DNA from: Synergistaceae bacterium
GTDB taxonomy: Bacteria > Synergistota > Synergistia > Synergistales > Aminobacteriaceae
Length of the DNA: 64,000 nt
Direction: 5' to 3'
Assembly: GCA_018436595.1 (NCBI GenBank)
Contig: JAHDLC010000005.1
Span: 1 to 64,000 of the forward strand
The notes beneath the pieces were generated by a model. That model had not been told where the DNA came from. It ran no database searches and saw nothing but the letters and a program-made list of their open reading frames with translations. Both the position numbers and the translations under genes were made by a program. Below, piece by piece: positions 8,605 to 20,200 of the stretch (positions within the stretch are counted from its first letter, which is position 1; the number at the start of each line of letters is the position of its first letter).

Positions 8605-9660
8605 TTATCTTCCGAAGTGCTCCCCCACAATCGAATTAAGCTGGGCAGCGATAACAGGAAACTCGCAGTTTAGGTCGAGTGTCCTTACGCTGATTTTGTT
8701 GCCGCTCATGCGATATGAATTGTCCGGCTGGATTATTTCATCGGTTTTAGCATACAGAAGCATTCCCGAGACCTTATGCGGTTTTTCTCCAAATTCAGAG
8801 TCTTTATTCTTTACGTATGTAAATATCTGGTATAGGTTGCCGGAATGAAGTGTATGCACATCATAATGCAATTGAGTGGTATGGGAATAATACTTTGCGT
8901 CAATAATGAGCACTTCGTTTCCGCAGGAAAGTGTAATGTCACTCTGCATCACCGGGAGCATCGTGCCAATAGCGTCATCCAAAGCCCACGGAATCTTCGA
9001 GGCACTCACACTTAATGCAGGAAACTCCTTGCTGTAGTATTCCAGAATAAACTTCTCGTATAAACGGCACATCCTTTGCTCATCAAGAAAGGAGGCCAGC
9101 TTGTATTCACCCTGTTCCGTCGTCAAAAGCATTCCTTCCAGAATTAGCTGACAGATACTTACGAGCATACGATAAGTCTGATTATTTCGATGGAAACGAA
9201 GTGCCGACCACCGGATTGATGCCGGTTCAAGGGTGTCAACATTTGAGAAAAAAAGCATTTCTTTTTTGAGAGCGTCCTTATACTCTGCATCGACTTTTGA
9301 ATGAAGGAGTAAAAGCATAACCGTGGTTTTCAGGATTTGATTCAGAAGATTGTTTTCCGACAGGTCATCGTACTCGCAAGAGAGAATTCGACGCCGTGCA
9401 ATCTTGTTTTTGAAAGTGCCGGACAGATCGATTTTTCCCCGCACGACCGCCATATTCTCTCTGTTGTCCAAATACTCACGGTACAAACCTTGCTTCAACT
9501 GTTGCCCGATGCCTTTTGCGAGGATTGCGGCAAAGAGGTTGTGCATGTTCTCGAATTCCTCGGTCGCCATATCTTCAAAATCAGATTGATTCAATGTCGT
9601 AAAGGCATAGGAAAGCATATAGTATATGTTGTTTATGAGAATTCTCTTCCTCTTAATCAT
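8605..9660 (-). CDS. mcrC: McrC, nuclease subunit of McrBC-type restriction
   Basis: A 351-residue protein when started at ATG 9660 (sequence MIKRKRILINNIYYML); this start overlaps the McrB stop by 8 bases, the usual coupled arrangement. An upstream frame extension to 9714 exists but runs inside mcrB and is unlikely. McrC supplies the PD-(D/E)XK nuclease that cuts DNA when McrB translocates on methylated DNA. Visible: the N-terminal NNIYYMLSYAF start typical of the family, a VVRGKIDLSGT segment near 72-82, and the catalytic core MQSDITLSCGNEVLIIDAKYY at about 225-245 with Asp, Asp and Lys in the expected order. It forms a two-gene unit with mcrB. Confidence 0.88.
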   Translation of the reverse strand: MIKRKRILINNIYYMLSYAFTTLNQSDFEDMATEEFENMHNLFAAILAKGIGQQLKQGLYREYLDNRENMAVVRGKIDLSGTFKNKIARRRILSCEYDDLSENNLLNQILKTTVMLLLLHSKVDAEYKDALKKEMLFFSNVDTLEPASIRWSALRFHRNNQTYRMLVSICQLILEGMLLTTEQGEYKLASFLDEQRMCRLYEKFILEYYSKEFPALSVSASKIPWALDDAIGTMLPVMQSDITLSCGNEVLIIDAKYYSHTTQLHYDVHTLHSGNLYQIFTYVKNKDSEFGEKPHKVSGMLLYAKTDEIIQPDNSYRMSGNKISVRTLDLNCEFPVIAAQLNSIVGEHFGR

Positions 9661-12034
9661 TGAATACGCCACGCAAAATGTTCTCCCAACGCTGCAGCTT
9701 TCCGCTATCGTCAAACCAATACTCGCTCAGCATCGGCAGAATATCATGCTCAACAATGGAGTACATCCAATCGTCGGAGCAGGCATCTTGCCCGCAGAAA
9801 TAGCTGTGTCCGATACAGAACCCTTTCCCTAAAGATTTATCACGTGAGATTTCCTTGTTGAGTTCTTGTACCTGTTCAATAAGGCCATTAAAAGTATCGT
9901 TGTTCAACGAGTTTTTGTATTTTACAAAGCCGTCGGAATTAAATCCCGGTTCGATTTCAAAAAAGCTGAAGCGCCGGCGAAGCGCATAATCAATCATGGC
10001 AAGACTGCGGTCGGCGGTATTCATCAAGCCGAGGATGTATATGTTCTTTGGCACCATGAATGACAGGCCGTTATAGGCGAGAGTAATCCTTGTACCCCGG
10101 TAATCGGGCTCAATCAGCATGAGCAGTTCACCGAAGACTTTACTCAAATTTCCCCGGTTGATTTCGTCGATGATAAAAAAGAAATCTTTATCCGGCTGGT
10201 TTGCAGCTTTTTGGCAAAAGCGGTAAAAGATGCCGTATTTCAACTCAAAGCCATCATTCACAGGTTTATACCCCATCATGAAATCTTCGTAAGAGTAATT
10301 CTGGTGGAACTGGACGAATTCAACGCGGCTATCATCCACTTCTCCAATTATCGAGTATGCGAGGCGCCTTGCCGCGAAAGTTTTTCCAACACCGGGAGCG
10401 CCCTGCAAAATGATGTTCTTTTTTGTTTTCAGGACAGAAAGAAGCATTTCATAGCGGCTCTCTGTCATATAAACCTCATTCAGAAAGTCCGTCTTGCCGT
10501 ACTTCTCTCTTTTTTCTTCTTTTGGAAGAGGGTTTTCATCTCGAATCATGTCGATGAGAAATTCGTATTCATCCTTTGACAACTTAAACAGGCTGCCTTG
10601 CGCATTGCTGAAATATTCCATTCCCTCCAATTCGGAACAGCTTTTCAGCGTTTTATAATCAATCGGCGAGGAAAGTCCCTCAATTTTTTCAAAAATGATT
10701 TTTTCACCGTCTTGTTCCGCACTGACCCTGCAAATTGCAACAATTTGTTTAACGGGGCTCGATTCATACCCGATTATCATGTCTCCGGCTTTTGCATCCA
10801 GGAAATTTTGAAAAATGCGGCGTTTGTTGCCGTTATCATTGTAAAGTGTATATGACTGTTCTTCGCCAACCCCGATATCCGAAAAACTCCAGATTTTCGG
10901 ATTTGCATTCAGCCACCAGAAGCCTTTTCCCTCTGTCGGATCATCGTACAAAGGAACCTCGCTTAGATCAACCATATCGAGGGCCGCCGATAACTCATCA
11001 CGCAATTTCCAGATAAAGATGCCGGGGTCTTCCTTCTCCGCATAGCGGCCAATATACAAAATCGGCCACCAGCGAAAACTCTCTTCGTCTCTATCCATGA
11101 CAGGGCAGCCTGTTTTATCGGCAACACGGCGCGCCAATGCAGAAGAACCGCTGTTATAAAAGTTCTTGGTTTTACCGTATTTGATGGAGAGTTGGGTGCA
11201 AGTCGCCTGTCCGCCGTGATCCTTCATGCGCTTCATGATTTCGAGGCTTCCAGCCGTAAATACATCTTGGTCATTAAGAAGTTGTACCCACTCATCGACA
11301 GAAATGTTAGGCGAGTAATCTGTCGGGAACCAGTCGTCAGGTAAGATTTTTTTCTGCGGAAAGTTGCGGCTGATGTAAAAGCCGACATCGATTGTAAGTG
11401 TTCTGTATTCCGGATCTGGATAGCATTCCTCCGTTAGCTGGGATTTAAGCAGACGTACGACTTCTTCATCCTTCTTGATTTCCGCACACAGCTCATCATA
11501 AAAAATATAGAAATTTCTCAGATTGTCCGCGTATTCGCCTCTCCTGAATTGATAATCACTGACGAGAACTTCTGCGACGGTTTTAATTTCGCCGAATTTA
11601 TAGATGTAGTATTTATCGGGATATCGGAGCCATAAGTAGGTGCTGACGGCATTTTCATACTGAAAATGCTGTTTCGCTCCGTCGCCATGTTTTTCGAGCA
11701 GAATGGCTGATTGGGCCTTAAAATCTGTAATTCTGGAAACGATGTCCTTGCTCTCATCGAACAGGTCAATGAACATCGCCCGCACTTCTTCAGGAGCAGC
11801 TTGCGCAAATTTCTCAATCATCCCCGCCGGGAAATGGGCCTTGGACGCGAGCAAATTACCGGTTTTTGACAAGGAAAGAGCCAGCATGCCCACAAAATCC
11901 GCCGCATTCACATCCCAATTGTCCAGAAAGCACTTGACTGCTTCCCACTTGTATTTCTCTTCTCCCCATTGGGTGGAAACGAAATTCTGCTTGTATTTTT
12001 CAAGAGCATCCTGCAAACGGGATTTATCGAACAT
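9653..12034 (-). CDS. mcrB: McrB, AAA+ GTPase subunit with EVE-like domain
   Basis: A 793-residue protein. The C-terminal AAA+ module shows Walker A GAPGVGKT (about 545-552), Walker B FFFIIDEINRGNLSKVFGE (about 615-633), and the McrB signature LMNTADRSLAMIDYALRRRF (about 670-689). The family uses GTP to translocate DNA and drive McrC cleavage. The region at about 370-470 (WSFSDIGVGEEQSYTLYNDN ... AKAGDMIIGYESSPVKQIVAICRV) resembles an EVE domain, a YTH-related pocket that reads modified bases. The first 130 residues resemble the N-terminal module found on many McrB-like proteins. AAGGAGGGGG precedes the ATG. Target specificity probably lies in the EVE-like part; this is inferred. Confidence 0.88.
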   Translation of the reverse strand: MFDKSRLQDALEKYKQNFVSTQWGEEKYKWEAVKCFLDNWDVNAADFVGMLALSLSKTGNLLASKAHFPAGMIEKFAQAAPEEVRAMFIDLFDESKDIVSRITDFKAQSAILLEKHGDGAKQHFQYENAVSTYLWLRYPDKYYIYKFGEIKTVAEVLVSDYQFRRGEYADNLRNFYIFYDELCAEIKKDEEVVRLLKSQLTEECYPDPEYRTLTIDVGFYISRNFPQKKILPDDWFPTDYSPNISVDEWVQLLNDQDVFTAGSLEIMKRMKDHGGQATCTQLSIKYGKTKNFYNSGSSALARRVADKTGCPVMDRDEESFRWWPILYIGRYAEKEDPGIFIWKLRDELSAALDMVDLSEVPLYDDPTEGKGFWWLNANPKIWSFSDIGVGEEQSYTLYNDNGNKRRIFQNFLDAKAGDMIIGYESSPVKQIVAICRVSAEQDGEKIIFEKIEGLSSPIDYKTLKSCSELEGMEYFSNAQGSLFKLSKDEYEFLIDMIRDENPLPKEEKREKYGKTDFLNEVYMTESRYEMLLSVLKTKKNIILQGAPGVGKTFAARRLAYSIIGEVDDSRVEFVQFHQNYSYEDFMMGYKPVNDGFELKYGIFYRFCQKAANQPDKDFFFIIDEINRGNLSKVFGELLMLIEPDYRGTRITLAYNGLSFMVPKNIYILGLMNTADRSLAMIDYALRRRFSFFEIEPGFNSDGFVKYKNSLNNDTFNGLIEQVQELNKEISRDKSLGKGFCIGHSYFCGQDACSDDWMYSIVEHDILPMLSEYWFDDSGKLQRWENILRGVFND

Positions 12035-12145
12035 GATCCCCCTCCTTAGGATTTACGTGGGTTTGCGTATATTTCATCAATAAAGAAGCAAGGTACTTGC
12101 CGCTTTATTTTCACGTTGCTCAAATTCATCTAATTGAAAGGGTTC

Positions 12146-14257
12146 CTATCGTTCCTCCAGCATCTCCGGCCTTTCACCATTCCACGTGACAAGCAGGTGG
12201 GTCCTGGCCCTTGTTGCGGCGACATAGGCAAGGGACCGTTCCATGGTGTCCCTCTCCCTGGCTTCGGCAGGATCGTCCGTATCGTGCACGAATTTGTGGG
12301 GCAGCGCCCCGGCCCCGGCGATGATCATCCGGTCAAACTCGAGGCCCTTGACCCTGTGCATGGTGGCCATCCGTACTCCGTCCAGCCGCCTGTCCTCCGC
12401 CGTATCGGCCTTGACGACAACCGAATTGATCCCTTTCTCTTCAAGGGCGGAACGGTATTTTTCAAGGAGGCCGTTCGTCCTCGCCGCAAGGCAGACATTC
12501 TGGAGCGGTTCGCCGGAGGAATGCAGTTCTTTCAGATAGGCCGCAAGGAATTCCGCCTCTTCCTCGAAGGTGGCGAAGCCTTCCAGGCGGGGCGGCTGAC
12601 CTCTCAGCAGCGAACGGTACCCTTTCTGGGTGTCCCGTCCTCCATCCAGGTCGTCGAAATCCCTTCCTTCAAGGAGGGCCACGGCCCAGTGCCTCGTTTC
12701 CTCCGTGGTGCGGTAGTTAATCCTGAGCTTCCTGCTTCGTCCCCGGACCTCTATGCCGCAGCGGGAAAGGACCGTCTGGCGCTTGTATATCCTCTGGTGG
12801 GCGTCGCCGACGATGAAAATATCATTTTTTTCCTCCGGAACCATCCGCCGGATGAGCCGGAACGCCAGGGGCCCAAGATCCTGGGCTTCGTCCACCACGA
12901 TGCTTCGGTATGGAAGCTTTTCTCCCGATGTTTCGATCAGCTTCCGTGCGTCCCGCATGGCGTCGTCCGGTTCGCTGTAGCCATTCTCGGAAAGAAGGGC
13001 CCTGTACTCTTCGAATACCGGCCAAAGGGCTTTTCTCTGTTTCCTGTCGAGGGCCGCTCCCCTTCCCCTGCGGTCTGCCTGGAAATACTCCCTTTCGCTG
13101 GTGATCTCCTGGGGCTGGATGACCTTCTCCCATTCCTCGGGGAAAAAACTCTCCGGCAGGCTGATGTCCTGGGGCTGGTAGGCCATCGCCCTTCCCCAGA
13201 AGTCCCTTTTCTTTTCGTCGTCGAAGAGAAGTTTCAGTTCATATCCCCTGGCCTTCAGGAACTGGAACACCCAGCGGTCGAGGTTGATGACTTCAATTCG
13301 CTTCATCACGTCGTCGGAGCACAGTTTCGCCAGGTTCGACCGGATATCCTCCGCAAGGTTGACTGTGAAGGTGGTAAAGAGAACCCGTTCGTTGGGATCC
13401 TTCAGAACCGACTGGACAAGCCAGCGGGCCCTGTGGACCGCCGCAACCGTCTTTCCCGTGCCGGCGCCTCCAAGTACCCGTACGGGCCCGTTCCAGTCCT
13501 TTTCCACGATCTTCCTCTGGGAGGGATGGAGGAACACCCTCCATCTTTCCAGAGGGGCCTGGAGGATCGCCTGAAGCTCCAGGTCGTCCTCGGCGACGAA
13601 AAATCTGCTCCGTGCCTCGTCGGTCTGGAGTGCCTTCACAAAATCTTCCGTGTCTACCTTTGCATCCGGTTTCTTCAGTTCGAGATCCTGGAGTATTTCA
13701 TCCGGGGAAAATCCGAGATTGAGCAGGGAGAGGGCGTCCCCTGCCTCCCGGGGAAGGGTTTCCACCAGCGTATCCAGCTCCTCCTCGGATCTGAGGGCCT
13801 TGACGGCAGGGATCACCTCCTCGGGAATGCCCATCCTGAGCAGGTATTTCTCCTTGATGTCTTTGAACAGGAAAGGAATTTCTTCCTGTGCCCGGTCGGC
13901 CTCAAGAACCGTTTCCTGAACCTCGAAAACCTGGAGGCTCCCGGTCTCGGGATGCACTAAGCATTTCCTGTTCCTGGCCCACGAATAGGCATCGTCGTGA
14001 TGGTCCACCCAGAGGAGGACATACAGATTTCCCGAAGGAGGGTGAAGCACGATCCCCCTGTAGGTGTCGTCGATCCGGACCGACCTCAGGTTTCCGTCCC
14101 TGGCATCCCTGATCTTTTCAAAGTTGATCCCCGGCGAATCGGGGTGGCTCCTGAAACGGCTCACGAAATCCATTACCTTCCCCTGCTGCTTGCGGGGAAT
14201 GTCCGAAAAAGCCGAAAGGAAATCGGATGAAATGGCTACCTGGGGAGCAAGATTCAC
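12146..14257 (-). CDS. UvrD-family helicase with N-terminal RelE/ParE-like domain
   Basis: A 703-residue protein. Residues 1-105 have the pattern of a RelE/ParE toxin fold: FRSHPDSPGINFEKIRDARD, then LRSVRIDDTYRGIVLHPPSG and YVLLWVDHHDDAYSWARN, which match the core strands and the Arg-containing strand of that family. A helical linker follows to about 235. The helicase part has a UvrD-type Walker A GGAGTGKT (263-270), a DEAQD box (456-460), GDAHQRIY (484-491), MHRVKGLEFD (633-642) and motif VI AYVAATRAR (677-685). The ATG overlaps the stop of the DUF1998 helicase by 4 bases, so it is the last gene of a coupled operon. The RelE-like part could target RNA or a protein partner, or be only structural. 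Confidence 0.82.
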   Translation of the reverse strand: MNLAPQVAISSDFLSAFSDIPRKQQGKVMDFVSRFRSHPDSPGINFEKIRDARDGNLRSVRIDDTYRGIVLHPPSGNLYVLLWVDHHDDAYSWARNRKCLVHPETGSLQVFEVQETVLEADRAQEEIPFLFKDIKEKYLLRMGIPEEVIPAVKALRSEEELDTLVETLPREAGDALSLLNLGFSPDEILQDLELKKPDAKVDTEDFVKALQTDEARSRFFVAEDDLELQAILQAPLERWRVFLHPSQRKIVEKDWNGPVRVLGGAGTGKTVAAVHRARWLVQSVLKDPNERVLFTTFTVNLAEDIRSNLAKLCSDDVMKRIEVINLDRWVFQFLKARGYELKLLFDDEKKRDFWGRAMAYQPQDISLPESFFPEEWEKVIQPQEITSEREYFQADRRGRGAALDRKQRKALWPVFEEYRALLSENGYSEPDDAMRDARKLIETSGEKLPYRSIVVDEAQDLGPLAFRLIRRMVPEEKNDIFIVGDAHQRIYKRQTVLSRCGIEVRGRSRKLRINYRTTEETRHWAVALLEGRDFDDLDGGRDTQKGYRSLLRGQPPRLEGFATFEEEAEFLAAYLKELHSSGEPLQNVCLAARTNGLLEKYRSALEEKGINSVVVKADTAEDRRLDGVRMATMHRVKGLEFDRMIIAGAGALPHKFVHDTDDPAEARERDTMERSLAYVAATRARTHLLVTWNGERPEMLEER

Positions 14258-17200
14258 AGTTGTTCAGCCTCCTTCTCCTGGCTCTCCGCTGAAAAGAGAG
14301 CGGATGCGTTTCCGTCCCTTATGTCGTCAAGAGGAAGAGCCCTCCATCCTGCCGAATCAAAGGCGGAAGCATCCTCCATCCCGTCTTTGGATAAAAGGGC
14401 GATTCTCTTCTCAGGCCATGCGACCTCTGCCTGGGCAAGCACTGTCCCGTCATCCCCGAGGAAATCGTATCCCACCACCGGCGCAGGCCATTTCCTCCCC
14501 TGCAGGTCAACGAAAATTCTCTCGAGTCCCTCCGGGTCAAGAAGGAGGTCAAAAGCCTCCTTCCAGAGGCGGTCATCCTCCTCAGTCCCGGCCAATGCCC
14601 TGCCGGGAACAGCGGAAGGTTCTCCGACGGGCTTCAGCATTCCGTATTCGTCCGATTCAACGCCGGAGGAAGTAAAGAACGAGACCCCCTCAAGAAACTG
14701 GAAGATGTTCATGGCCCTGAGGAAGGCGCGCCAGTCATGTTCTCCCATTTCGTCCCTGTCGTCCAGGAAAAGGGCGAGCCGGAGGGAATTCTCCCTGTCC
14801 TTCCCCATCCCCGGGATGTCGATAGAATAGCAGAGCCGGAAAGCGGCCTGATCCGACACCGAGGGAACCCGCCCTTCCTCGAGCAGCATCTCCGCTGCCC
14901 ACTCAGGGAGGTACGACCTGAATGACGACCGCAGCGCCTCCCTGTGCCCCGCCGAGCCCGTCTGGGCCGCAAGACTGTCGGGGGACAACAGCATCATTGC
15001 CCGGTAGCGGGCGTATTTCCGCCACTCGTGCATGGATGCCTCCCCCGGGAAGAAAAGGGATTGAAGAAACAGGGACATGACATCCTTTTCATGGGCTTTC
15101 GCGAAGAAGACCTGTCCATGCCCGTCCAGGGCCTCTATTTTCGACATCATCATTTTAGAGGCACGGGAAGAGAGGGAAAAAAGAGGATCTTTCACCGGTT
15201 TTGAGGTATTGGCCGAATATCCGTGGACGTCCTTCCACGTTATGGACCACACCTGGAACCGGCCCGACCTCAGAATTGCCGTCCTCTGGGCAGTGTCCAG
15301 CCCGAGCCGGCTACGGTGGAAGGCGTACCCATCGGTGAACACAACAACCGGCTTCACGTTTTCCTTCGACCGAGCGGGCCAGAAGACGAAGTCCGCCTTG
15401 GAAGCCACCGGCACGCCGTCTTCCTTCCCAAGGTTTACCTGGGGTTCCAGATACCATGAAGAACCTCCCCGGCGGATGAAATAGCCCGACTTTCCGTTGA
15501 TGACCTGCTTGAACATTTCCCCGTCAGGCACACTCCGAACCGCCCGCCGCAGCGCCTCCACGAAAAGGGCCTCCAGTTCGCTGTCGAAGGAGGCGTTCAC
15601 CTCGATATGGCTCACCGTATCCGTCTCCAGCATGGAATCCCTATGTTCCAGGGCTGAAGAAAGCATCTCCACGGCACGGCGCCGGGAAACGTCCTTCATG
15701 TAAAAGCTCGCCCCGTAGGCGTATATGCACCTGTAGCATCCGTCCCGTTCGGGGTCCTTGCCGCAGGAACAGGAAATCAGCACGTCCAGGGCCTTCTGAA
15801 GCACGTCCATCAGTTCCCCGCTGTCGAGGGCGAGCTGCTTCAGATACCCCGTGCCGCCGGGAACCGTATCATAGACAAGAAGGTAGGTACTCCGAAGCTC
15901 GGAGCCGCTCACCGGCTCCTGGTAGAGGGTGCACCGGAGGTGATCCGTTCCGCCCCGGAAATACTTTTTGAAGCCGAGCTGGAGGGCCGCTGTAAATGAA
16001 CGGACATCCTGCTCGCTTGCCGTGGTGGACGAAATGGGAAGAAGGATCCTCAGGGCCTCGGACTGGAGTTCCCTGTACAGGTACACGCAGTCCACGAGGT
16101 TGGCCTCCGATTCCTTGTTGCGGGCCGGGCAGATGGAGGTATGCTTCTGCTCGCCGTTTTCGGGCTGCAACCTCCCGCAGTGCCTGCAGATGAGGAAACC
16201 CTTTCTCGGAAGCTCTTTTCCGTCGATGCTGACCCGCTCTCCGTAATCATCGTCCATCCCGAAGTTGACCTCGCGGAGAACGGCCCTGGAAATGAACTCA
16301 AACCCGAAGGGCGTTCCTGTGTCCTCCGACCGCCACGCTTTCGTCACGTCTTTTTCGTCGAAATTCACCAGCGTCTGGTCCACGTAGAAGACGGTCTCGC
16401 GGTCGTCGCTGTCGTCGGCGATCAGGGAGCTTTTATCGTCTCCGTAGGCATACACCTGCTTCATTCGAAGAAGCTTTCTCTTCTGGCCCAGGTCGCCGAA
16501 TCCCGAACTGCCGCACCGGGGGCACTTCCCCGGTTTTTCCGTTGGGCTGACCCGCTCCATGTAGGAACAGACGTTGCAGAATCGCCATTCCTCCACATCG
16601 GAAAGGGACATGTCCACCTGTTCTATCTTCACCTTGCGGCCACCGGCGTAAAAGGAGCTTGCCGGCGCCAGTTCCCGAAGGGCGCTTCCCGCCGCCCGCT
16701 CATACTTGAAAATATCGCTCTCCACTCTCCCGTCATCCAGTTTCCTGTAAATGACGGAACGGAGCACCACGCCGCTCTCAGGAAATGCGTAGTTCGGAAT
16801 CAGGCCCTCGTCCGTGAGGAGGTTGAACAGGGGAAGTTCCCCGATATCCCGGAAGAGCCGTTCCAGGGCACGCTTCTCCTTGGAGAGCGCATCGATTTCC
16901 TCAGCTTTTGCGGCCGGGTCTTCCTTCATTTTTCCCAGCGCTTTCTTCAGCGCCTTCGCCTTGTGCTGCAGGGAGGCCCTCTGCTTCTGCATCCTCCGCA
17001 GCCCATCCAGCAGCCGGAAGGCGATCCCTTCGTCCGAAGAGGACGCGAAATGCTCAATGCGCCCCTTCACGTCGTCTGAAATCTCCTCTCCGAAAAGGGC
17101 GAAGAAACGGTCCAGAAGGGCTGTCCGCTCCCTGTCGACAAAGTTCAGGAAACTGTAGGGGAAACCGATCTTTTCCTTCCCGTCGAGCTGGTTGAGGACC

Positions 17201-20200
17201 GTTGACGTCTTTTCCGGAAGGTCCTTCACCGTTATCCCCTCTCTGACCCAGCAATCGAGGCAGAACGCCGCGAACTGCCGCTCGAGGACGGCGGAGGCCC
17301 CCAGGAAAACCCCGGGGGGCTCCACGTCGCCCACGATCATCTCGAGGGGCTCGCCGAAGAAATACAGGTCATGGGGGCGGCCGTTGGCCACCGTGAAGGA
17401 AAGGGAATTCCCGTCCCTCCGGCCTGCCCTGCCCACCCTCTGGCGGAACGAGGCCGTGTCAGGAGGAACGGAGCACAGCATGAGCGTTGAAAGGTCGCCG
17501 ATGTCGATTCCCATCTCAAGGGTCGGCGTGCAGGACAAAAGGTTCGGATCCCACGGCTTCCGCCCGGCCCGTTGCTTGAACGCCGCCTCGAGAAGGGACC
17601 GTTCGCCCTTGGGAAGCATCCCCGTATGCTCCGCCGGGAACAGACGGCACAAATCTCCCGTGCGGTACAGCCTGCCGTAGTAGTTCCTTGAGGCGGGCAT
17701 TTCCTCGAGCCTTCCGTCGCAGGAATCCCCGGGGCACGGGAGGCCATTCCAGTCCTCCGCTCCGTTTGCGGCGGCGAAAAAGGATGCGCCGCACCCCTCG
17801 CACCGGAACTCCGCCACGCTGCCGGTCACGCGGAGGGACGAAGGCTCCAGCGCCCAAACGGGGTCTTCATTCCCTTTTTTAGCGGCGGTCAGCTTCCGGA
17901 GCATGCCGGAAGGCTCCGACGACAGGACGGCGAGGACCGTCCGCCAGAAATCGGCGGCCATGGTGAGGATCAGGGGATTGTTCTCCCCGAAGCATTTCGT
18001 CATCCACTGGCAGTACCAGTTCCTCCCCGCCGTAAAGGAAAGGCGGTCAAAATCTCCCTCAACTGCCGTTGAAAGGAAAAGGGGACGCCTCGTCCGCTTT
18101 CCGTAGGAGGGCATCCAGGGCTTCCGCTCCTTCGAGATGAGATAGCCCTCACCTCCGCGCCGGATGTATTCCTCCAGCTCAGGGTGATAGAGCGCTCCCT
18201 TCGTCTTCATCCTCTGGACAAGCCCCGAAAGGAAGGACGACACCTCCCGCTCCTCAGGCGGCACCATCCCGGGAAGCTCGTTTCTCAGCGCCTCAAGGAC
18301 GAGGGCGGCAGAGCGGGCGAAAAACGCCGGTTCAGGAGATGCCACGGCAACTCCTGATTTCTCCAGGGTCCTCCCGATGTGGCTGTTCAGACCGAACTCG
18401 GTGAACGCCTCCCACCCGAGGCGTTTCGAGAGACTTTCCATAAAATCTTCGCCGGGAAGCGTGCCGGTCGCTTTTAGCCCGGCGAATTCCCTTCTCCAGG
18501 CCAGGTCCGGGGCGATAAACGTTGAGACATATTCCCCGCCGTCCAGTTTGGAAGACCAGTACCGGGGAAGCCCGGCGGCAAATCCGGAGAGCGTTTCCCC
18601 CTCACCGCCGTCGGCGAGGAACTTTGCCATGGCGGTCCGCAGGGTAAACCTGTAGGTCCTCGCCCCGAAGAATCCGGCGTGATGGGCCGCGTCCTGCACC
18701 GAATCGGAAAAAGCCAACATTTTCTTGTCGTCGTTTCCCCTGGACGTCATGGTCTGGGAGATCATCACGCTCGACAGGGTGGTGCTCCGGGCGCCGAATA
18801 TGGAAAGCCCCCTGGACGATCCGCAGAAGGGGCAGTCGTTGTGGGTGAAAACCTTATTGTTTCCGTCCTTCAGGGTCTTCTGGTACTGCGAGTCGGGGAC
18901 AAACACGGGCACAAGGCCCGGTTCCCCGCAGAGGGGGCAGGGACCTTCGTCCCTGACGTCCGAAAGGGTCATGCACGACGGGCAGAGTTTTCTCGTCTTC
19001 CCCTCCAGGCCCCGGTGTTCCCCTCCGGCCTCACCGGGGAAAAGATACCGTATCTTATGGCTTTTGCTGAAAAAGCCGCTGTAGAAGGACTTGAGGTCCC
19101 GTATCTCCACCGAACCGTCCCGGTCTTCGGAGGACGTCCAGCCCATGGCCCCGCAGTCCCTGCAGTGGATCACCGGAAGGGTCCGGCTGAGCCGGTCCGC
19201 CTTCAGATCGTCCGAGAAGAACAGTTCCAGGCGGCTTTCCCCGAAGGGTACCGACGCCACCATGCGGCGCATCTCCCGAAGCCACCCCTGCACCTGGACG
19301 GTGACCAGCGGGCGCAGCCTCTCCCCCTCCCGCTTTCTTGCGGAGCTCACGAGGGAAACCAGGCTGTCGAGAACGAGAGGGCCGTAGGAATCTTCCCGTT
19401 CACCCAGCCGGGGGGCCACTTTCACGAGCCTCCCCAGCAGGTCGGCATATTCCATGGGCCTTCCGCCGAGGACCTTCAGGAAGTTCTGGAAAAAGACGTG
19501 CCCCCGGAGCAGCGTGCCGAGCCGGACCCTCCACCCGTCATCGCTCTCTCCGCCTTTCCGGAGCCCCTCGCCGCCGAACCACAGGAACGCTTGCCGTTCC
19601 AGGTATTCAAGGGGCGAATCGAAGGATTCCGGGTCCAGGTCATCGGTCTCTCCGGGGTCCGGCAGATCGAAACTGACGGCCATGTCGTTTTCCAGAAACT
19701 CCCCTGCCGACAGCCGTTCCTCAGTGATGAGGGCGTCTGCGTCGAAGGGCTCGCCGAAAACGGATGCGGCATATCCGAGGACGTCCGGAGCGTTCTCCTT
19801 TTCCCCGAGGGTGGCCGACGTGCCCACGCAGCACAGGTGACCGGAGGGAATGACGAGCCGCGATTTCAGCCGGCGGAGCAGGCACGAGAGATCGGTGCCC
19901 TGGGCGCCGTCGAAGGTGTGCAGTTCGTCCACCACGAGGAACTTCAGGGTATCGGAAGTGTTGTACCGCCACAGGTCCCTGTCGGCGGGACGGAGAAGCA
20001 GGAAATCCAGCATCTTGTAGTTGGTCAGCAGGATATCCGGAGGATTCTCCCGCAGGGCGTAGCGGCACGTGATCACCTTGTCCCGCTCCATGGCCTTGAC
20101 CGGCTGGTCGAGCTTGTCCTCGGGGTCGGACCCTACGTAGAGCCCGGCGGTCACCCGGCCCTTCAGCTCCGGGTTGTCCCAGATCGCCCGGGCGGTTCGC

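Noticed and set aside
12134-13960. Long rightward open frame (608 codons)
   Set aside because: It lies antisense to the UvrD-helicase gene, whose motifs are unmistakable. GC-rich genes often leave long open antisense frames.
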